A DNA stretch of 64,000 bases from Adiantum capillus-veneris (GCA_014529385.2 CM043958.1:157332793-157396792), one strand, 5' to 3'; positions 44,471 to 57,298 are shown, numbered from the stretch's first letter. Notes: generated by a model not told the origin, from the letters alone. Program-made: numbers and translations.

Positions 44471-46394
44471 GTAAGCAATAAAACATTTTTTTGAAACAAA
44501 CTGACGTGGTAGCGAATAATACGCATGAATAAATCTTTAGAATGTATTAACTGACCATTATTCACGAATAAAATGAATGTCGGATAATGAATCATGCAAC
44601 CCACGTGTGTACGAGGCGGCTCTGATGGTTCTTCTCCCTCATGAAGTTGGACCCGCCATACTACTGTGGAAGGAATGTGGCTACTAGCACCAAACCCTAT
44701 AAAAGGTGAGCTTCCATGCTCACTTAGCATTGGTACCTAGGTGCTTTTGTGGTGTGTGTGTGTGTATTAGTGAAAGTTTGTCTATACCTTGAGATTGTGA
44801 GGGTTTTACTCGCAAAGGTGTGTATTGTTAGAGTAGTTGGCTCTATGGCAAAAGGCCAAGACAAGTAAGCTATTGTGGAGTTGGTTGCTCTCACTCAATC
44901 TCAGGTGACTTAAGACACTGATGTGGACTACTACTGTCCGAGTTTCTTGGTTGTGTTGTGATTATCCTTTGATATGGTAATAGAACTCATGCATGTTCTT
45001 GGCTATACCAAGTCGATGTATGACTATTTTGTTATGCTGATGATTGGAAACTTCTGCTGACCCTAGGTATCTGCGGCATTGGTTTTTTACTCCTTTTGAG
45101 TTCAGTGAATTCTTTCAATATATGTCTACTATCCTATCGTAAGCGTGTATATGAGCAGTGAAATACATTGAAAGGTTTCTTCAATGCAGGATAATGGTTG
45201 CCTTGTGATTTTTTAAGCTAAGAAAGTAATGATTGATGTTTTCTCTTACAACTTGGTGGATGAACCTATATTATATGGTAGGTATTGGCTTACCTTGGGG
45301 GTTTAAAATAAGCAGCCTGGTCTATTTGTTTGGGGCAACTGCTGTGATTATATTTCTCTAATGAGGTGCATTCAGGGTTTGTAAATGAGCTTGCCTTTCT
45401 TGCTCAAATACGGAATATGCATGTTGATCGTTGTGTGACACATCTTTGGCAAAGTTTCTCATGTGGCCGAATATGGTTGTGAATGATTGGTTGTAAATAT
45501 GGTTAAGAATGGTTGTGGCCGAATATGGTTGTGAAGGGTTGCTCATGTGGCTGAGTATGGTTGTGCATGATACCTTATGGCTGCTCATGTGGTTGCTTGT
45601 TGCATCAATTTCATGTTATTTAAAGGGCATTGTTGGCACACTCCCTTGGCTTTTGGAACAACTGGGGGATTCTAGAATGTCCCATCTCTACGTGTTTATG
45701 ATTAAGGGAAATTGAGCATTCATACAAAATATCTTTTATGTGATTTTTTGACTCCATCTAGGAAGGTGTAGTACACACTTACTAACATATCTTTGTGTTA
45801 AAAGCGGCTCCAAAGTATAGATCGATTGCACATATCATGCACTATTACTAACCCAAAAACAATAGCGACAATTAATGCCAAAATTAGTAAAGTTAAGAAA
45901 CATGTATATGTGGCCGCTTTGGGGCCAAAAAGCCTCATAAAACTTGTCTCCGACCTTATCTCATGAGAGCTTGCAAAGCAAAAGGGGCTCCACTTGGTTT
46001 TCTTGCAACCCCTTGTAAATGAAACCATCTTTGAATATATGTTATGGTTAGCTTTACCTTTCTTACTATTTGTCTTTGAAAGCAATCTAGTTGGGTGACA
46101 TCTATAACATGTGGGATACCCATGCATCACCGGCATACAATGCCAATGCTAACTATATGTTGTGTTGTTTCCATAGGTGCAAGTGAGGGTTACCTTCTCA
46201 ACTATGGTTTTCAAAGTTCCTTGGCTTAAAGATGACAGACTTATACATCTTCATGCTCTCGATTCTCTTGTACTTGTGTATAAAGATTGTTCTCTACTAT
46301 GAATGGGAATTATACCACCTTTTGATTGACATAGTTTCTAGCGTCTTTTGTAATTTGAAAGGATTCCTTGGTGTATATGTTATATTGTTATTGG

Positions 46395-46396
<2 letters not shown>

Positions 46397-46462
<66 letters not shown>
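46397..46462. repeat. (CA)n microsatellite
   Basis: About 33 CA units; the equivalent place in the next tandem unit (50650-50664) has only about 7. Confidence 0.93.
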
Positions 46463-46467
<5 letters not shown>

Positions 46468-46566
46468 CACCAAGAGTAGTATTGATATTATTCAAAGACC
46501 TAGTTACTATATTTTATCCCTAGATTTTTGTCCTAGATATTTTTACCTTGGATTGATCCTTGAAGG

Positions 46567-48425
46567 ATGGGGCTCTCTTCACACGGTCTTATAGGTTCTC
46601 TTGGTCGGTTGGAGGCTGAAGAGGCTACCGGTTCTTACCTTTGGTTGTATATTTCTCGAATTAACATTTTATGGACTATGCAAAGCTTAGCACTATCTCA
46701 AGGGTTAGAGCTTCCTACTGAGCCTCTTTTTCTAAAGCCTCGCTTCATGTACTTAGATGCATTCATGACCCTACGACATCTGAAATAATAGCAAGGGATT
46801 CAAATGATCTAGCCAACTCCTTAGTTCAAACCATGTTGTTTGATAAGTGTGTCCACACCCTCACCCAACTTGTCAACAACTCTAAGGAAGGGGTAGCAAA
46901 TTTATCTGAATTCATTGAAAACATTCCCACCCTGACACTTGCTCACAAAGGAGAGTTAGCCAAATTCTCTTTTGAAGGTGCTAAACTGACCAATTATTTA
47001 TACAAATTATTGGTCACACCCCTGGGTTTGTTTCAACTCCATCCATCCTCGTACAAACAGTATCCAACAATTTATTTTGCAAGGACCCCTTGGCCATAGA
47101 TGCTGTCAAGGCCTTTCAAAAACAAATGTGCTCTCTCAGTGAGACCTCTCTTATGGAAATGGTACCTAAAGTTTCTCGATTTTTTCCCTTCTTGCCTTCC
47201 AAACAAGTTGAAATCGAATCCCTTGGTGTGGACCATCACCTTTGGGACCTTCCCAACAAAGACTTTCTAGCTCTTATCTCTATCAAAACCTGGCTTTTTC
47301 TAGCCAATCTTTCGGCATCTTCAATGGAAGATGCACGACTCAAAGTAGTAAAAGGCGTCCAGTCTCTTGATAAAGGTGACCTTATTATAGCCCCTTTCAC
47401 TGTGCGATTTCTTGATACAAAGAAATGTGGCTCCAACACTGGTTGGTATGTGCGTACAAAGGCTAACCCTTTTGGTTGGTTGGTGACTCGCTTGAAGTCC
47501 TCTTGAACCTTCCATCTACCATCTTTTTAGTATATACAATTGATATTACCCAATGCTACAAAAATATCCCTCTAGTAGGTGATTATGGTCTCATGAATGT
47601 ATTGAATTGTCTCGTAGACTTGGCCTTCTCTAATAAAGCCAAAGAAGGGTTCTCTGGCTTCTCCTTTGTTAAGTTAGCTAGGTGGGTTAAAACAGTGAGC
47701 AAGTCTTCCCCTCTTCATATGAATTGTATTCAATTTCAAAGTAGTCATTCAGTGGGTTCTGAACCACTATTATATCTTACTTGAAAAAACTACTTTCATC
47801 AAACGTGCGGCATTCCTATGGGATTCTCTTGTTCTCCTACCATGTGTAGCCTTTATTTACTATATTTTGAATATAAATGGATTATTAGGCAAACTTCCCA
47901 AGCATAAGGGCTATCTATGATTATACAATGTAATCACACCTTTGGATGACATATTAAGTATCAATAACCCTAACTTTGCCCTGGATATCTTCCTCCTTGT
48001 CTAGCAATTGAAGCCACCTTTTTAGAACAAGAAACTGTCAATGCTATCACCTTCACTAAACGTACTAACTATCTATCTATTGAATTGCATATTGATACTT
48101 CCTCTGATGGTAACTTCTCTACTAGGTTTTCTGGAAATGGGATCACCTTAAGATTACTGCCGTGAGTTTGTAATGAAAAAGAGGAACAGACCTTTCAAAA
48201 TTTCTCTACATACTTGTTTAAGTATTCTAAATTTAATTATTTACTCTTCCTCTAATGTATTTTCAGCCCTAAAAGAACCTCGGGCTCTTATTCTGAAGTT
48301 TCAAGCTAAAGGCTTCCATAGAAGAGTTTTGATTTCTACCATAACGGCTGCTCTGGGTAAAAAAGAATGGCCTGTTGCCAATTTTGATCTTGCATTACTT
48401 ATTCTTTCACTAAAGAAGTAGGCCC
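46567..48425 (+). pseudogene. Reverse transcriptase, Penelope/non-LTR-like, in tandem unit 1
   Basis: Plus-strand frames follow in order. 46833-47099 gives an N-terminal helical region (FDKCVHTLTQLVNNSKEGVA). 47090-47506 gives KDPLAIDAVKAFQKQM, NKDFLALISIKTWLFLANL and the fingers. 47476-47784 carries RT motif A (LVYTIDITQCYKNIPLVG). About 47790-47870 carries motif B (CGIPMGFSCSPTMCSLYLL). Near 47940 a further frame gives motif C (PLDDILSINNPNF). 48173-48421 looks like the thumb (FQAKGFHRRVLISTI). DxxxCYxxIPL with GIPMGFSCSP is unlike the copia and gypsy RTs in this window and closest to Penelope-type enzymes as I remember them. No GIY-YIG endonuclease is visible. At least five frame breaks make it a pseudogene. 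Confidence 0.65.
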
Positions 48426-48507
48426 ATATCTAATGAGCCTACTAAACTCATTAGTTTTGGTGCCTGGGTAAGGGTGAGCATGCACACGCGCGCGCGTACA
48501 CACACAC

Positions 48508-48821
48508 ATGCTGCTATTTATACGTAATTTAACTCCTTTTGGTATATAGGAGTGGCTTGTTGCCACTTCATAGGTATAATTAACTGGGGACTAGTCTCAT
48601 TAACTTGTATTAGCTTGGGAAATCTCTTGTAAAAAATGGTTTGAATTCACTAGGTGAAATTCTAAATGGGAAATAAGTGGGTGGATTCTTAATATATTGT
48701 ACCGAACACCTTAGGATTTAAGTGGGATAATGGGGTTTTAGATGGGTTGGCCTGACTCTGTACACATTATCCTCATCTTCTTGATGACGCGGTGGCTCCC
48801 TCTTGGTGGCATCTGCTCTAT

Positions 48822-48825
<4 letters not shown>
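48508..48825 (+). repeat. Tail segment of the 4.26-kb tandem unit, copy 2
   Basis: Homologous to 38411-38735. It is followed by a pure CT tract (48822-48865) and then the next unit head. Confidence 0.88.

Positions 48826-48865
<40 letters not shown>
48822..48865. repeat. (CT)n microsatellite at a unit junction
   Basis: About 21 CT units, exactly between the tail of one unit and the head of the next. Confidence 0.93.
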
Positions 48866-48866
<1 letters not shown>

Positions 48867-48867
<1 letters not shown>

Positions 48868-51800
48868 TTACGAGGCAGCGCTGATGGTTCTTCTCCCTCA
48901 TGAAGTTGGACCCGCCATATTGTTGTGGAAGGAACGTGGTTGCGGGAACCAAACCCTTATAAAGGTGAGCTTCCATGCTCACTTAGCATTGGTACCTAGG
49001 TGCTTCTATGGTGTGTGTGTGTGTACTAGTGAAAGGTTGTTTGTACCTTGAGATTGTGAGGGTTTTGCCCTCAAAGGTTTGTATTGTTAGAGTGGTTGGC
49101 TCTATGGAAAAAGGCAAAGACAAGCAAGCTATTGTGGAGCTGGCTGCTCCGACTCAATCTTAGGTGACTTAAGACATTGGTATGGACTACTGTCCAAAAT
49201 GCTTGGTTGTGTTTGATTCTCCTTTGATATGGTAATAGAACTCATGCATGTTCTTGGCTACACTAAGTCGATGTATGCCTGTTATGTTATGCTGGTGGTT
49301 GGCAACTTCTACTGACCCTTAGGTATCTGCAACATTGGTTTTTTACTTCTTTCAAGCTCAATGAATTCTTTCAATACATGTCTACTAACCTGTCATAAGC
49401 GTGTATATGAGCAGTGAAATACATTGAAAGGTTTCTTCACTGCAGGATAATGGTTGCCTTGTGATTTTTTTAGCTAAGAAAGTAATGATTGATGTTTTCA
49501 CTTACAACTTGGTGGATACCCTATATTATATGGTAGGTATTGGCTTGCCTTGGGGGTTTAAGATAAGCGGTCTGGTCTATTTGTTTGGGGAAGCTACTGC
49601 AGTTACATTTCTCTAATGAGGTGCCTCTGGGGTTTGTTATTGAGCTTGCCTTTCTTGCTCAGATAACAGTCTATGCTTGTTGATCGTTGTGTGATAGATC
49701 TTTGGCAAAGTTGCTCATGTGGCCAAATATGGTTGTGAATGATTGGTTATGAATATGGTTAAGAATGGTTGTGGCCGAATATGGTTGTGGAGGGTTGTGA
49801 AATGTGGCTGAGTATGGTTGTTATGGATGCTCATGTGGCCAAATATGGTTGCTTATTGCATCAATTTCATGTTATTTAGAGGGCATTGTTGGCACACTCC
49901 CTTGGCTTCTACAACAACTAGGGGATTTTGGAATGTCCCACCTCTACATGTTTCTGATTAAGGGGAATTGAGCATTCATACATACTATCTTTTATGTGGT
50001 TTTTCGACTCTATCTAGGAAGGTGTAGTACAAACTTAATAACATCTCTTTATGTTACATGCGACTTCGAAGTATAGTTTGACTGCACGTATGAGCACTAT
50101 TACTGACCCAAAAAAATAGCGGTAATTAATGCCAAACCCTCTAAAGTTAAGGAACGTGTATATGTGGCCCACTTTGGGGCTGAAAAGCCTCATAAAACTC
50201 GTCTTTGACCTTATCCCATGAGAGCTTGCAAAGCAAAAAGGACTCCACTTGGTTTCCTTGCAACCCCTTGTAAATGAAACCATCTCTGAATATATGTTAT
50301 GGTTAGCTTTATCTTTCTTACTATTTGTCTTTGAAAGCAATCTAGTTGGGTGACATCTATAACATGTGGGATACCCATGCATCACTTGCATACGGTGCCA
50401 ATGCTAACTATATGTTGTGTTGTTTCCATGGATGCACGTGAGGGTTACCTTCTCAACTATGGTTTTCAAAGTTCCTTGGCTTGAAGATGGCAGACTTATA
50501 CATCTTCAGGCTCTTGATTCTCTTGTACTTGTGTATAAAGATTGTTCTGTACTATGGATGGGAATTATACCACCTTTTGATTGACATAGTTTCTAGTGTC
50601 TTTTGTAATTTGAAATGATTCTTTGGTGTATATGTTATATTGTTATTGGAACACACACACACACCTTACATCAAGAGTAGTATTGATACTATTCAAAGAC
50701 CTAGTTACTATATTTTATCCCTCGGTTTCTGTCCTAGATATTTTTACCTTGGACCGATCCTTGAGGGACGGGGCTCTCTTCACACAGCCTTATAGGTTCT
50801 CCTAGTCGGTTGAAGGCTGAAGAGGCTACCGGTTCTTACCTTTGATTGTATATTTATCTAATTAACATTTTATGGACTATGCAGAACTTAGCACTATCTC
50901 AAGGAATAGATCTTCCTATGGAGCCTCTTTCTAAAGCCTCGCTTAAGGTACTTAGATGCATTCGGGGGGGATTCACTCTATATATAAAACGGGACGCCAC
51001 GTGCGAGCCGACAACTTTGATAAAACCCCTATATACAACTCATATTAGGGAATATGAACCCCCTTTCTACACTTATACAACAATCAATGCAAAAAATTAT
51101 CATACCCCTATCTTACATATAAAATTTAGGTCTCACATGATCTAACTAACTAAAACTAGCCAAAGAGCGTGTAGCATAGTGATTGGAAACGTACTAAAGG
51201 AACCACTTATGTTGATAACTAGATGTACTCTCAATTTGTTTTAGTTTGACTTTCAAACTATGTACCTGTTCAGCTTGCACTCTAGCTACTCATCCAATTC
51301 CGCCCCATCTAAATTACTCAAAAAACATGGTCATATAGTTGTGCTAGGTTCTTCGTGTAAATTTGCATCTATACAAACTCTTTATAGCTTTCATCCTTGC
51401 ATGGATCTTTGTAGCTATTGACTCAAAAGTTCAAGGGCAGACTCTTTTGGGAAGCAATGATTTCAAAACACAAAAACTTCCTCTCATTTTTTCCTTTTCT
51501 CACCCCCCCCCAACCAATAAATATGATACCCCCTCCCATATGTTTAAGCTTAGAAGATAAATTATTGGGGGTCTACCCCTAACTTATACGCTTATGTAAC
51601 TTGTAAAAGAACCCCCCTCCCTTGCACTTACGTGGTAGGATAAGTTTTCCATGGTGAATCCCCTGGGGATGCATTCATGACCCTATGGCATCCGAACTAA
51701 TAGCAGGGGCTTCAACTGATCTAGCCAACTCCTTGGTTCAAACCATGTCGTTTGATAAGTGTGTCCATACCCTCCCCCAACTTGTCAACAACTCTAAGGC

Positions 51801-51975
51801 AGGGGTAGCAGATTTATATGAATTCATTGAAAAAATTCCCACCTTGACACTTGCTCACAAAGAAGAGTTAGCCAAATTCTCTTCTGAAGGTGCTGAACTG
51901 ATCAATTATTTATGAAAATTATGTGGTCTCACACCCTGGGTTTGTTTCAACTCCATCCATCCCGATACAAACAAT
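48867..51975 (+). repeat. Partial tandem unit 2, interrupted by a Mutator-like insertion
   Basis: Matches 44612 to about 47050 with a constant offset until the CA tract. It contains the same N-terminal RT-protein segment (51685-51915, FDKCVHTLPQLVNNSKAGVA) and stops matching at about 51975. The RT motifs themselves are not included. The copy contains 50964-51667 as an extra block. Confidence 0.85.
50964..51667. mobile_element. 704-bp non-autonomous DNA transposon, Mutator-like
   Basis: The 9-bp word gatgcattc is perfectly duplicated at 50955-50963 and 51668-51676. The homologous uninterrupted sequence at about 46756-46766 has it once (tagatgcattcatgacc). The ends are inverted: ggggattcac near the left, gtgaatcccc near the right. 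A 9-bp target duplication is the hallmark of Mutator-type elements. No transposase is present. Confidence 0.9.
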
Positions 51976-53040
<1,065 letters not shown>

Positions 53041-53088
53041 TGGAGCTCCCAGATTATTAGTTTTGACCACCAAAAACCTTGGCTAAGG

Positions 53089-53096
53089 TATAAAAG
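53089..53096 (+). promoter_or_regulatory. TATA box candidate in the older gypsy LTR
   Basis: aaggTATAAAAGcc, followed about 100 bases on by ctctcgcgcttcctactccctcc. It is consistent with an LTR U3/R junction of the gypsy element whose gag lies at 60.3-62.1 kb. The LTR borders are not visible. Confidence 0.45.
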
Positions 53097-53248
53097 CCAA
53101 TTTTTGTAAGTTCTTTGTAAGTTTTGGATAATGAAAGACAAAGCGTGAGCTAACGGCGCTCACTTCTCTCCTTCTCGCGCTTCCTACTCCCTCCCTGGTT
53201 GTCACATTGCAGTCGTGTTTGTTGCATTGCAATCGAAGGTAAGAGCTC

Positions 53249-53628
53249 TGTCATAATAATCAATATCTAATTCTCCTAAATGATTTTCTCATATTAAACT
53301 GATCATTTAATGTGGGGAAGGCCAGGGGAGAAAAAGCTAGAATATTGGTTAAGCTAGCAGACCGGCCACAGTAGGGATCCAAAGGAGGGAAAATAGGGAT
53401 CCATAGGGGGGGCCATCTGCAAAAGAGCCATGTGCAACAATGGGCTAAAAAGACCCTAAGGTTCAACCCATTAGGACTTCCAAAATGCTAAGGTTCCAAA
53501 ATTCAAAGGTTGTGTCCAAAGGTCAACCCTAGGGAAAATTGGATGCTTTGTGTGTGCCCTAAAAGTCTTTGCACATCCCTTCATGGGAGGGGGCGAGCCC
53601 TAAAGGTAGGGGATGAGAGAGAAAGCCA

Positions 53629-53664
<36 letters not shown>

Positions 53665-54855
53665 CTCCCTTTACACAAAGGGAATGAGGGACACATGTCA
53701 GCTCCCTAGGCCAGATGCCCACAAGGTGTGCCCAATTTCTATTGGATGACCCTTGAAGTGGACCAATGAGAATTAAGCTAGAGTAAATCTAGTTTAATTA
53801 ATTTAAAAACATTTAATAAAAGAAACCAATGATAATTAAGTCTCCTAGAAGACTATTGGGCAGTCTCCCAAGGGGTCCAATGAGCATTCAGGAGCCCCAT
53901 GGCTTGCCTGATTCCTATTGGCCACGAGGCAAAGGGGTCCAATGAGAGTTTAGTTTAATTATTTAATTACCTAAAGCTCTCACAAAAGGGGAAAGGGGGA
54001 CACATGTCAGAAGGCTATCACTTATGCTGCTTAATTGTTATTGGCTTGACTTGGGGAGGGCCAATGAGGCTTCAGCAAGAGCAATTAGCAAGAGGGCTCG
54101 CCCAAGAGAGAGAGGGGGATGATTTTTGCAAGGCATTATCACACACACACTCACACAAGCTCATGTGTGAAGAAAGAGAAGACTATCTCTTCCCAAGCTT
54201 TAATGGAGAACTCATCACCTACTCCAAGCTTGTGAGATAGAAGCCTACATCAACACTCTCTTGGCATGTGGATGCAAATCCAACCAAGAGCCAAGATTCA
54301 ATGCATGCTCATCTCCTCTACCAAGCTAATTACTAAGCTAAGCTATGCTACATATGAGTGATTATGTGAGGAGATGTATATCTTTCTCGTAAGATACTCC
54401 TTCTTCCTCTCAATCTACTCTCATACCCTGCTAGCTCTCACCATCTTCGAAGGTGTGTGAGGTCTTGGGTCTGAGAACGGGGATAATTCAAGTTGTGTTT
54501 GTTAAGTGTTTTGCTTAGTGCATGAAGTTTCCATCTTCATTGCACTAGCTAGTCTTGAAGGAACACAAAGAATTGTATTGTACAATGTCTCTCTTGATGG
54601 GAGAAACCATAATACAAAGCCTTTTGGAGGGGGGACCGGCTCCATGAAAATTCGGTCCTCAATTGTTGTCAATAGCTTAATTTCTCTCTCTTTTGAAAGT
54701 ATTGTCGATGCTATCTTACTAGGTGTTATGCTTTTTGTTGCTCTCTCCACCCAAGCACTCTTGTAATTCTCATTAGGAATCTATTCTAATGAAATGCCCA
54801 CTATGTTCATGCTAATTTCCGCTACACATAAGTTATTAGGCCATTAAATGTTACA
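53249..54855 (+). repeat. 5' LTR of element D
   Basis: 1607 bp, near-identical to 57655-59259. It contains a (CA)n of about 15 units at 53633-53662. Confidence 0.96.
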
Positions 54856-54856
54856 T

Positions 54857-54868
54857 TGGTATCAGAGC
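54857..54868 (+). promoter_or_regulatory. Primer binding site, tRNA-iMet type (element D)
   Basis: TGGTATCAGAGC, one base after the 5' LTR end. Confidence 0.96.
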
Positions 54869-55272
54869 TCAAGGTTTCTCTTTTCTTGCTCAAGAAGGGA
54901 GGTCCTCAAGCTAGCTACAAATGGTTGGTATTATTAATTGCCTGTGAGTAAGTAGAATAGGGATTTTTCAGCCTTGCAGTGCGCCTGCCTTCGTGCAGTA
55001 AACGAGGTATCACCGTCGAGAGCTATGGTCTTAATACTGGAGTCCTACGGGGCTTGCCTACGGCTTAACCACTATTGAGCTAGTAGAAGCTTGACAGGAG
55101 CCGGTGCTTTTTTGGTGTCGAAAGACCCTCTCTTCTATTCCTGGCAATTAATGGTATTCGAGCCGCGGGTACAGTAGCTTGAGTGCTTTTTCTAAAGGGG
55201 TAAAGAGGAGTAGCAACTAGGGATTGAAGTGCCAAAGTACACCTAAAAAGTTTACACCTAAAAGTTGTTAGA

Positions 55273-56193
55273 ATGGCTGACAATAGTAAAGAGAGTGAAA
55301 TTAATGTTGATAACTTTGATTTTGCTCATGAGCAAGCTACTAATGATGCTTCAATGCTTGTTAACTATCTTGTTTCTAGGCTTCAACAAGCCATGGGCAA
55401 TCCATCTCTCCAAAGTGAAGTGCAACGGCAGCTCTGTGCTCACGGGATTTTCCAAGCTCATCACCATGACAAGAGAACACCTAGGAAGCCTCCTTGTGAG
55501 ACTACCAAAAGAGGTCTCTCTCCGATTCGGGAAGAAGAAGAGAATCCATATGAGGGGCTCAAGAATTTACTTCTTGATGATGCATCTCCTTCCCAAAGGA
55601 GAACTCAAGAGCCTCCACCGAAGGAACGAGAAAGAAGCGAGTGTCCCGCCACCTCGACGGAGATGGCTCCACGAAGATGGCGGGCTAAACGCTCTCCATC
55701 ACCACCAAAGCGGAGAAGACCATCACACTCTTCTCCACGCCATAATTCAAAGAGGGATGATAAAAAGCAAGAGAAGAAAAAGGCGAGAAAGAGGACACCC
55801 TCTTCTCCATCTTCTTCATCCTCTTCCTCTTATGAAAGCTATGGTGAAGACGACAAAGATCAAGACAAGAAAAAGGCGAGAAAGAGGTCACCCTCTTCTC
55901 CACCTTCTTCAAATTCTTCACCTTTTGAAGAAAGTGATGGTGCAACCTTTGAACCATCAAAAAGAAGAGGCCATAGGAAATCCTATGCCGCATGGAAGAG
56001 GTCGTCCAAGTTGAAGAAATTTAAAGAGGGAGGGAAGAGCATCTCTTTCCTTACCTATGATGGTACCTTTGGTGCTACGGACAAAGTCTTGGCCTTTATC
56101 CAACAATTCGATGCGGCGTTTGGAGATGAGGGCTTCACGGAGTCCTCTAAGCTACACCATGCAGCTATTGCTTCAACCCTTGCCAATCCCTAA
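55273..56193 (+). CDS. Gag protein of element D, C-terminally truncated
   Basis: 306 codons starting MADNSKESEINVDNFDFAHE. The N-terminal third is helical (SMLVNYLVSRLQQAMG). The middle is a strongly basic, Ser/Pro-rich stretch with two copies of a KKKARKR(T/S)PSSP motif (about residues 168-215). The capsid domain starts late with SISFLTYDGTFGATDKVLAF and KLHHAAIASTL. The capsid is cut after about 50 residues by the internal deletion, and the last codons (LANP) come from integrase sequence read out of frame. No zinc knuckle remains. A complete gag of this group would be longer. Confidence 0.8.
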   Translation: MADNSKESEINVDNFDFAHEQATNDASMLVNYLVSRLQQAMGNPSLQSEVQRQLCAHGIFQAHHHDKRTPRKPPCETTKRGLSPIREEEENPYEGLKNLLLDDASPSQRRTQEPPPKERERSECPATSTEMAPRRWRAKRSPSPPKRRRPSHSSPRHNSKRDDKKQEKKKARKRTPSSPSSSSSSSYESYGEDDKDQDKKKARKRSPSSPPSSNSSPFEESDGATFEPSKRRGHRKSYAAWKRSSKLKKFKEGGKSISFLTYDGTFGATDKVLAFIQQFDAAFGDEGFTESSKLHHAAIASTLANP

Positions 56194-57298
56194 TTCACCA
56201 TGGGAGAGCATATCCATGGATTTTATCTTTGGATTGCCTAAGTCTATCCATGGGAATACGGGAATATGGACGATAGTAGACAGGTTTAGTAAACAAGCTC
56301 ATTTTATACGTGTCAAAAAGACTATCAAAGCCCATCAAATGGCAACCCTCTTTATTTCACAAATTTTCAAGTACCATGGCTTGCCCATGTCCATAGTGTC
56401 GGATAGAGATCCTAGAATGACCAGTAATTTCTGGAAGGGTCTCTTTGAGAATTTAGGAACAAGGCTAAACTTCTCTTCGGCCTATCATCCACAAACTGAT
56501 GGCCAAAGTGAAATAGCTAACCTAACCATTCTCGATCTACTAAAAACCTATGTAACGGAAGTAGATCAAAGATCCCAATGGGAGGAGTACTTACCCTTAG
56601 TGGAGTATGCTTACAATAACACTGTACATACTTCCACGGGAAAAGCACCTTTCGAGGTAATTGAGGGAAGATCAAAAAGTCCCTTGCTACTTAAGGTACA
56701 TGGGAAGATCTTCGCTACAGATGAGTATAGCCGAGACCTACAAGAATCTTTCCAAAAGATTAAGGATGCTATCTCTATCTCACAGCAAAGGCAAAAGGCT
56801 GCTGCTGACAAGCACAGAAGAGCCCAAGCCTTTAAAGAAAACGATTGGGTCTTGTTAAAGTTTCCCAAGGCTCGATTAAGGCACACAACGGGCAAGAATC
56901 CTACGGGTCACCAAAAGTACTATGCTAAACTAGCAAAAAGGTACTATGGTCCCTTTCATATTCTTAGGCCAATCAATGAGATGGCCTATCAACTCAAGTT
57001 TCCCAATCATTGGCTCATACACAATGCTTTTCATGTGAGCCTATTAAAGCCTTACAAAGGAGAGCCACCTCAAGAACCAACTATTGAAGACCCACCAGAG
57101 ATCGAGGACCAAGAAGAGGTGCTGCAGCCTGAGTCCATTCTCCGACATGAAGACAAGGTACTAAGAGGCGGTAAGACTATCCGACGATATCTTATTAAGT
57201 TTAAGAATTATCCTTTTGAAGATGCTAGATGGATGCAAGGCATACAATTAAAGGATAACCTAAACCTTGTCAATGCTTACAATGCTTCCCAAGAGTAA
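56165..57298 (+). CDS. Integrase core with C-terminal chromodomain, element D
   Basis: The frame is open from 56057, but integrase sequence begins at about 56165 (LLQPLPIPNSPWESISMDFI). The first catalytic acid is in SMDFIFGLPKS, the second in VSDRDPRMTSNFW, and the third in YHPQTDGQSEIANLTI. GPFHIL and HNAFHVSLLKPYKG of the GPF/Y region follow. A chromodomain closes the protein (YLIKFKNYPFEDARW), which in chromoviruses guides integration to marked chromatin. The zinc-binding N-terminal domain is missing because of the deletion, so this is not a complete integrase. It lies in a different frame from gag. Confidence 0.88.
   Translation, partial: LLLQPLPIPNSPWESISMDFIFGLPKSIHGNTGIWTIVDRFSKQAHFIRVKKTIKAHQMATLFISQIFKYHGLPMSIVSDRDPRMTSNFWKGLFENLGTRLNFSSAYHPQTDGQSEIANLTILDLLKTYVTEVDQRSQWEEYLPLVEYAYNNTVHTSTGKAPFEVIEGRSKSPLLLKVHGKIFATDEYSRDLQESFQKIKDAISISQQRQKAAADKHRRAQAFKENDWVLLKFPKARLRHTTGKNPTGHQKYYAKLAKRYYGPFHILRPINEMAYQLKFPNHWLIHNAFHVSLLKPYKGEPPQEPTIEDPPEIEDQEEVLQPESILRHEDKVLRGGKTIRRYLIKFKNYPFEDARWMQGIQLKDNLNLVNAYNASQE

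Larger units (their letters stand above)
38782..44603. mobile_element. 5.8-kb cargo-bearing DNA transposon candidate (kinase, unknown ORF, BED finger)
   Basis: The ends are inverted: tgtgttgcat at 38782-38791 and atgcaaccca at 44594-44603 (complement tgggttgcat). Both subterminal regions carry clusters of atcgatcgat/tatcgat words (38881-38980 and 44380-44470) and of gaataatg/cattattcg words, a usual sign of transposase binding sites. The insertion separates a tail-head junction that is joined at 48825-48867 in the neighbouring unit, which acts as an empty site. Flanking gtgtgta on both sides may be the target duplication, but the GT tract makes it ambiguous. No transposase catalytic domain is visible, only a BED finger, so it looks non-autonomous; hAT-like is a guess. 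Confidence 0.75.
38341..51975 (+). repeat. Tandem array of a 4.26-kb RT-encoding repeat unit, interrupted by two DNA transposons
   Basis: The unit head (tacgaggcggcgctgatggttcttctccctc) starts at 44612 and again at 48867, an offset of 4255 bases that stays constant for 1.5 kb. The unit tail (gtttaactccttctggtatataggagtgg ... cctgactctgta) is at 38411-38735 and 48508-48825. So the order is tail / full unit / partial unit, with the first tail-head junction split by 38782-44603. Penelope-like elements commonly sit in such head-to-tail arrays; a segmental duplication is the alternative. Confidence 0.8.

Noticed and set aside
54506-54766. 86-codon frame repeated at 58910-59170
   Set aside because: It occurs twice only because both copies lie in the LTRs of element D; no domain and unlikely to be coding.
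55265-56014. 249-codon frame overlapping gag of element D
   Set aside because: Shadow of the Ser/Arg-rich gag region in another frame; the gag frame has the capsid motif and the better start.
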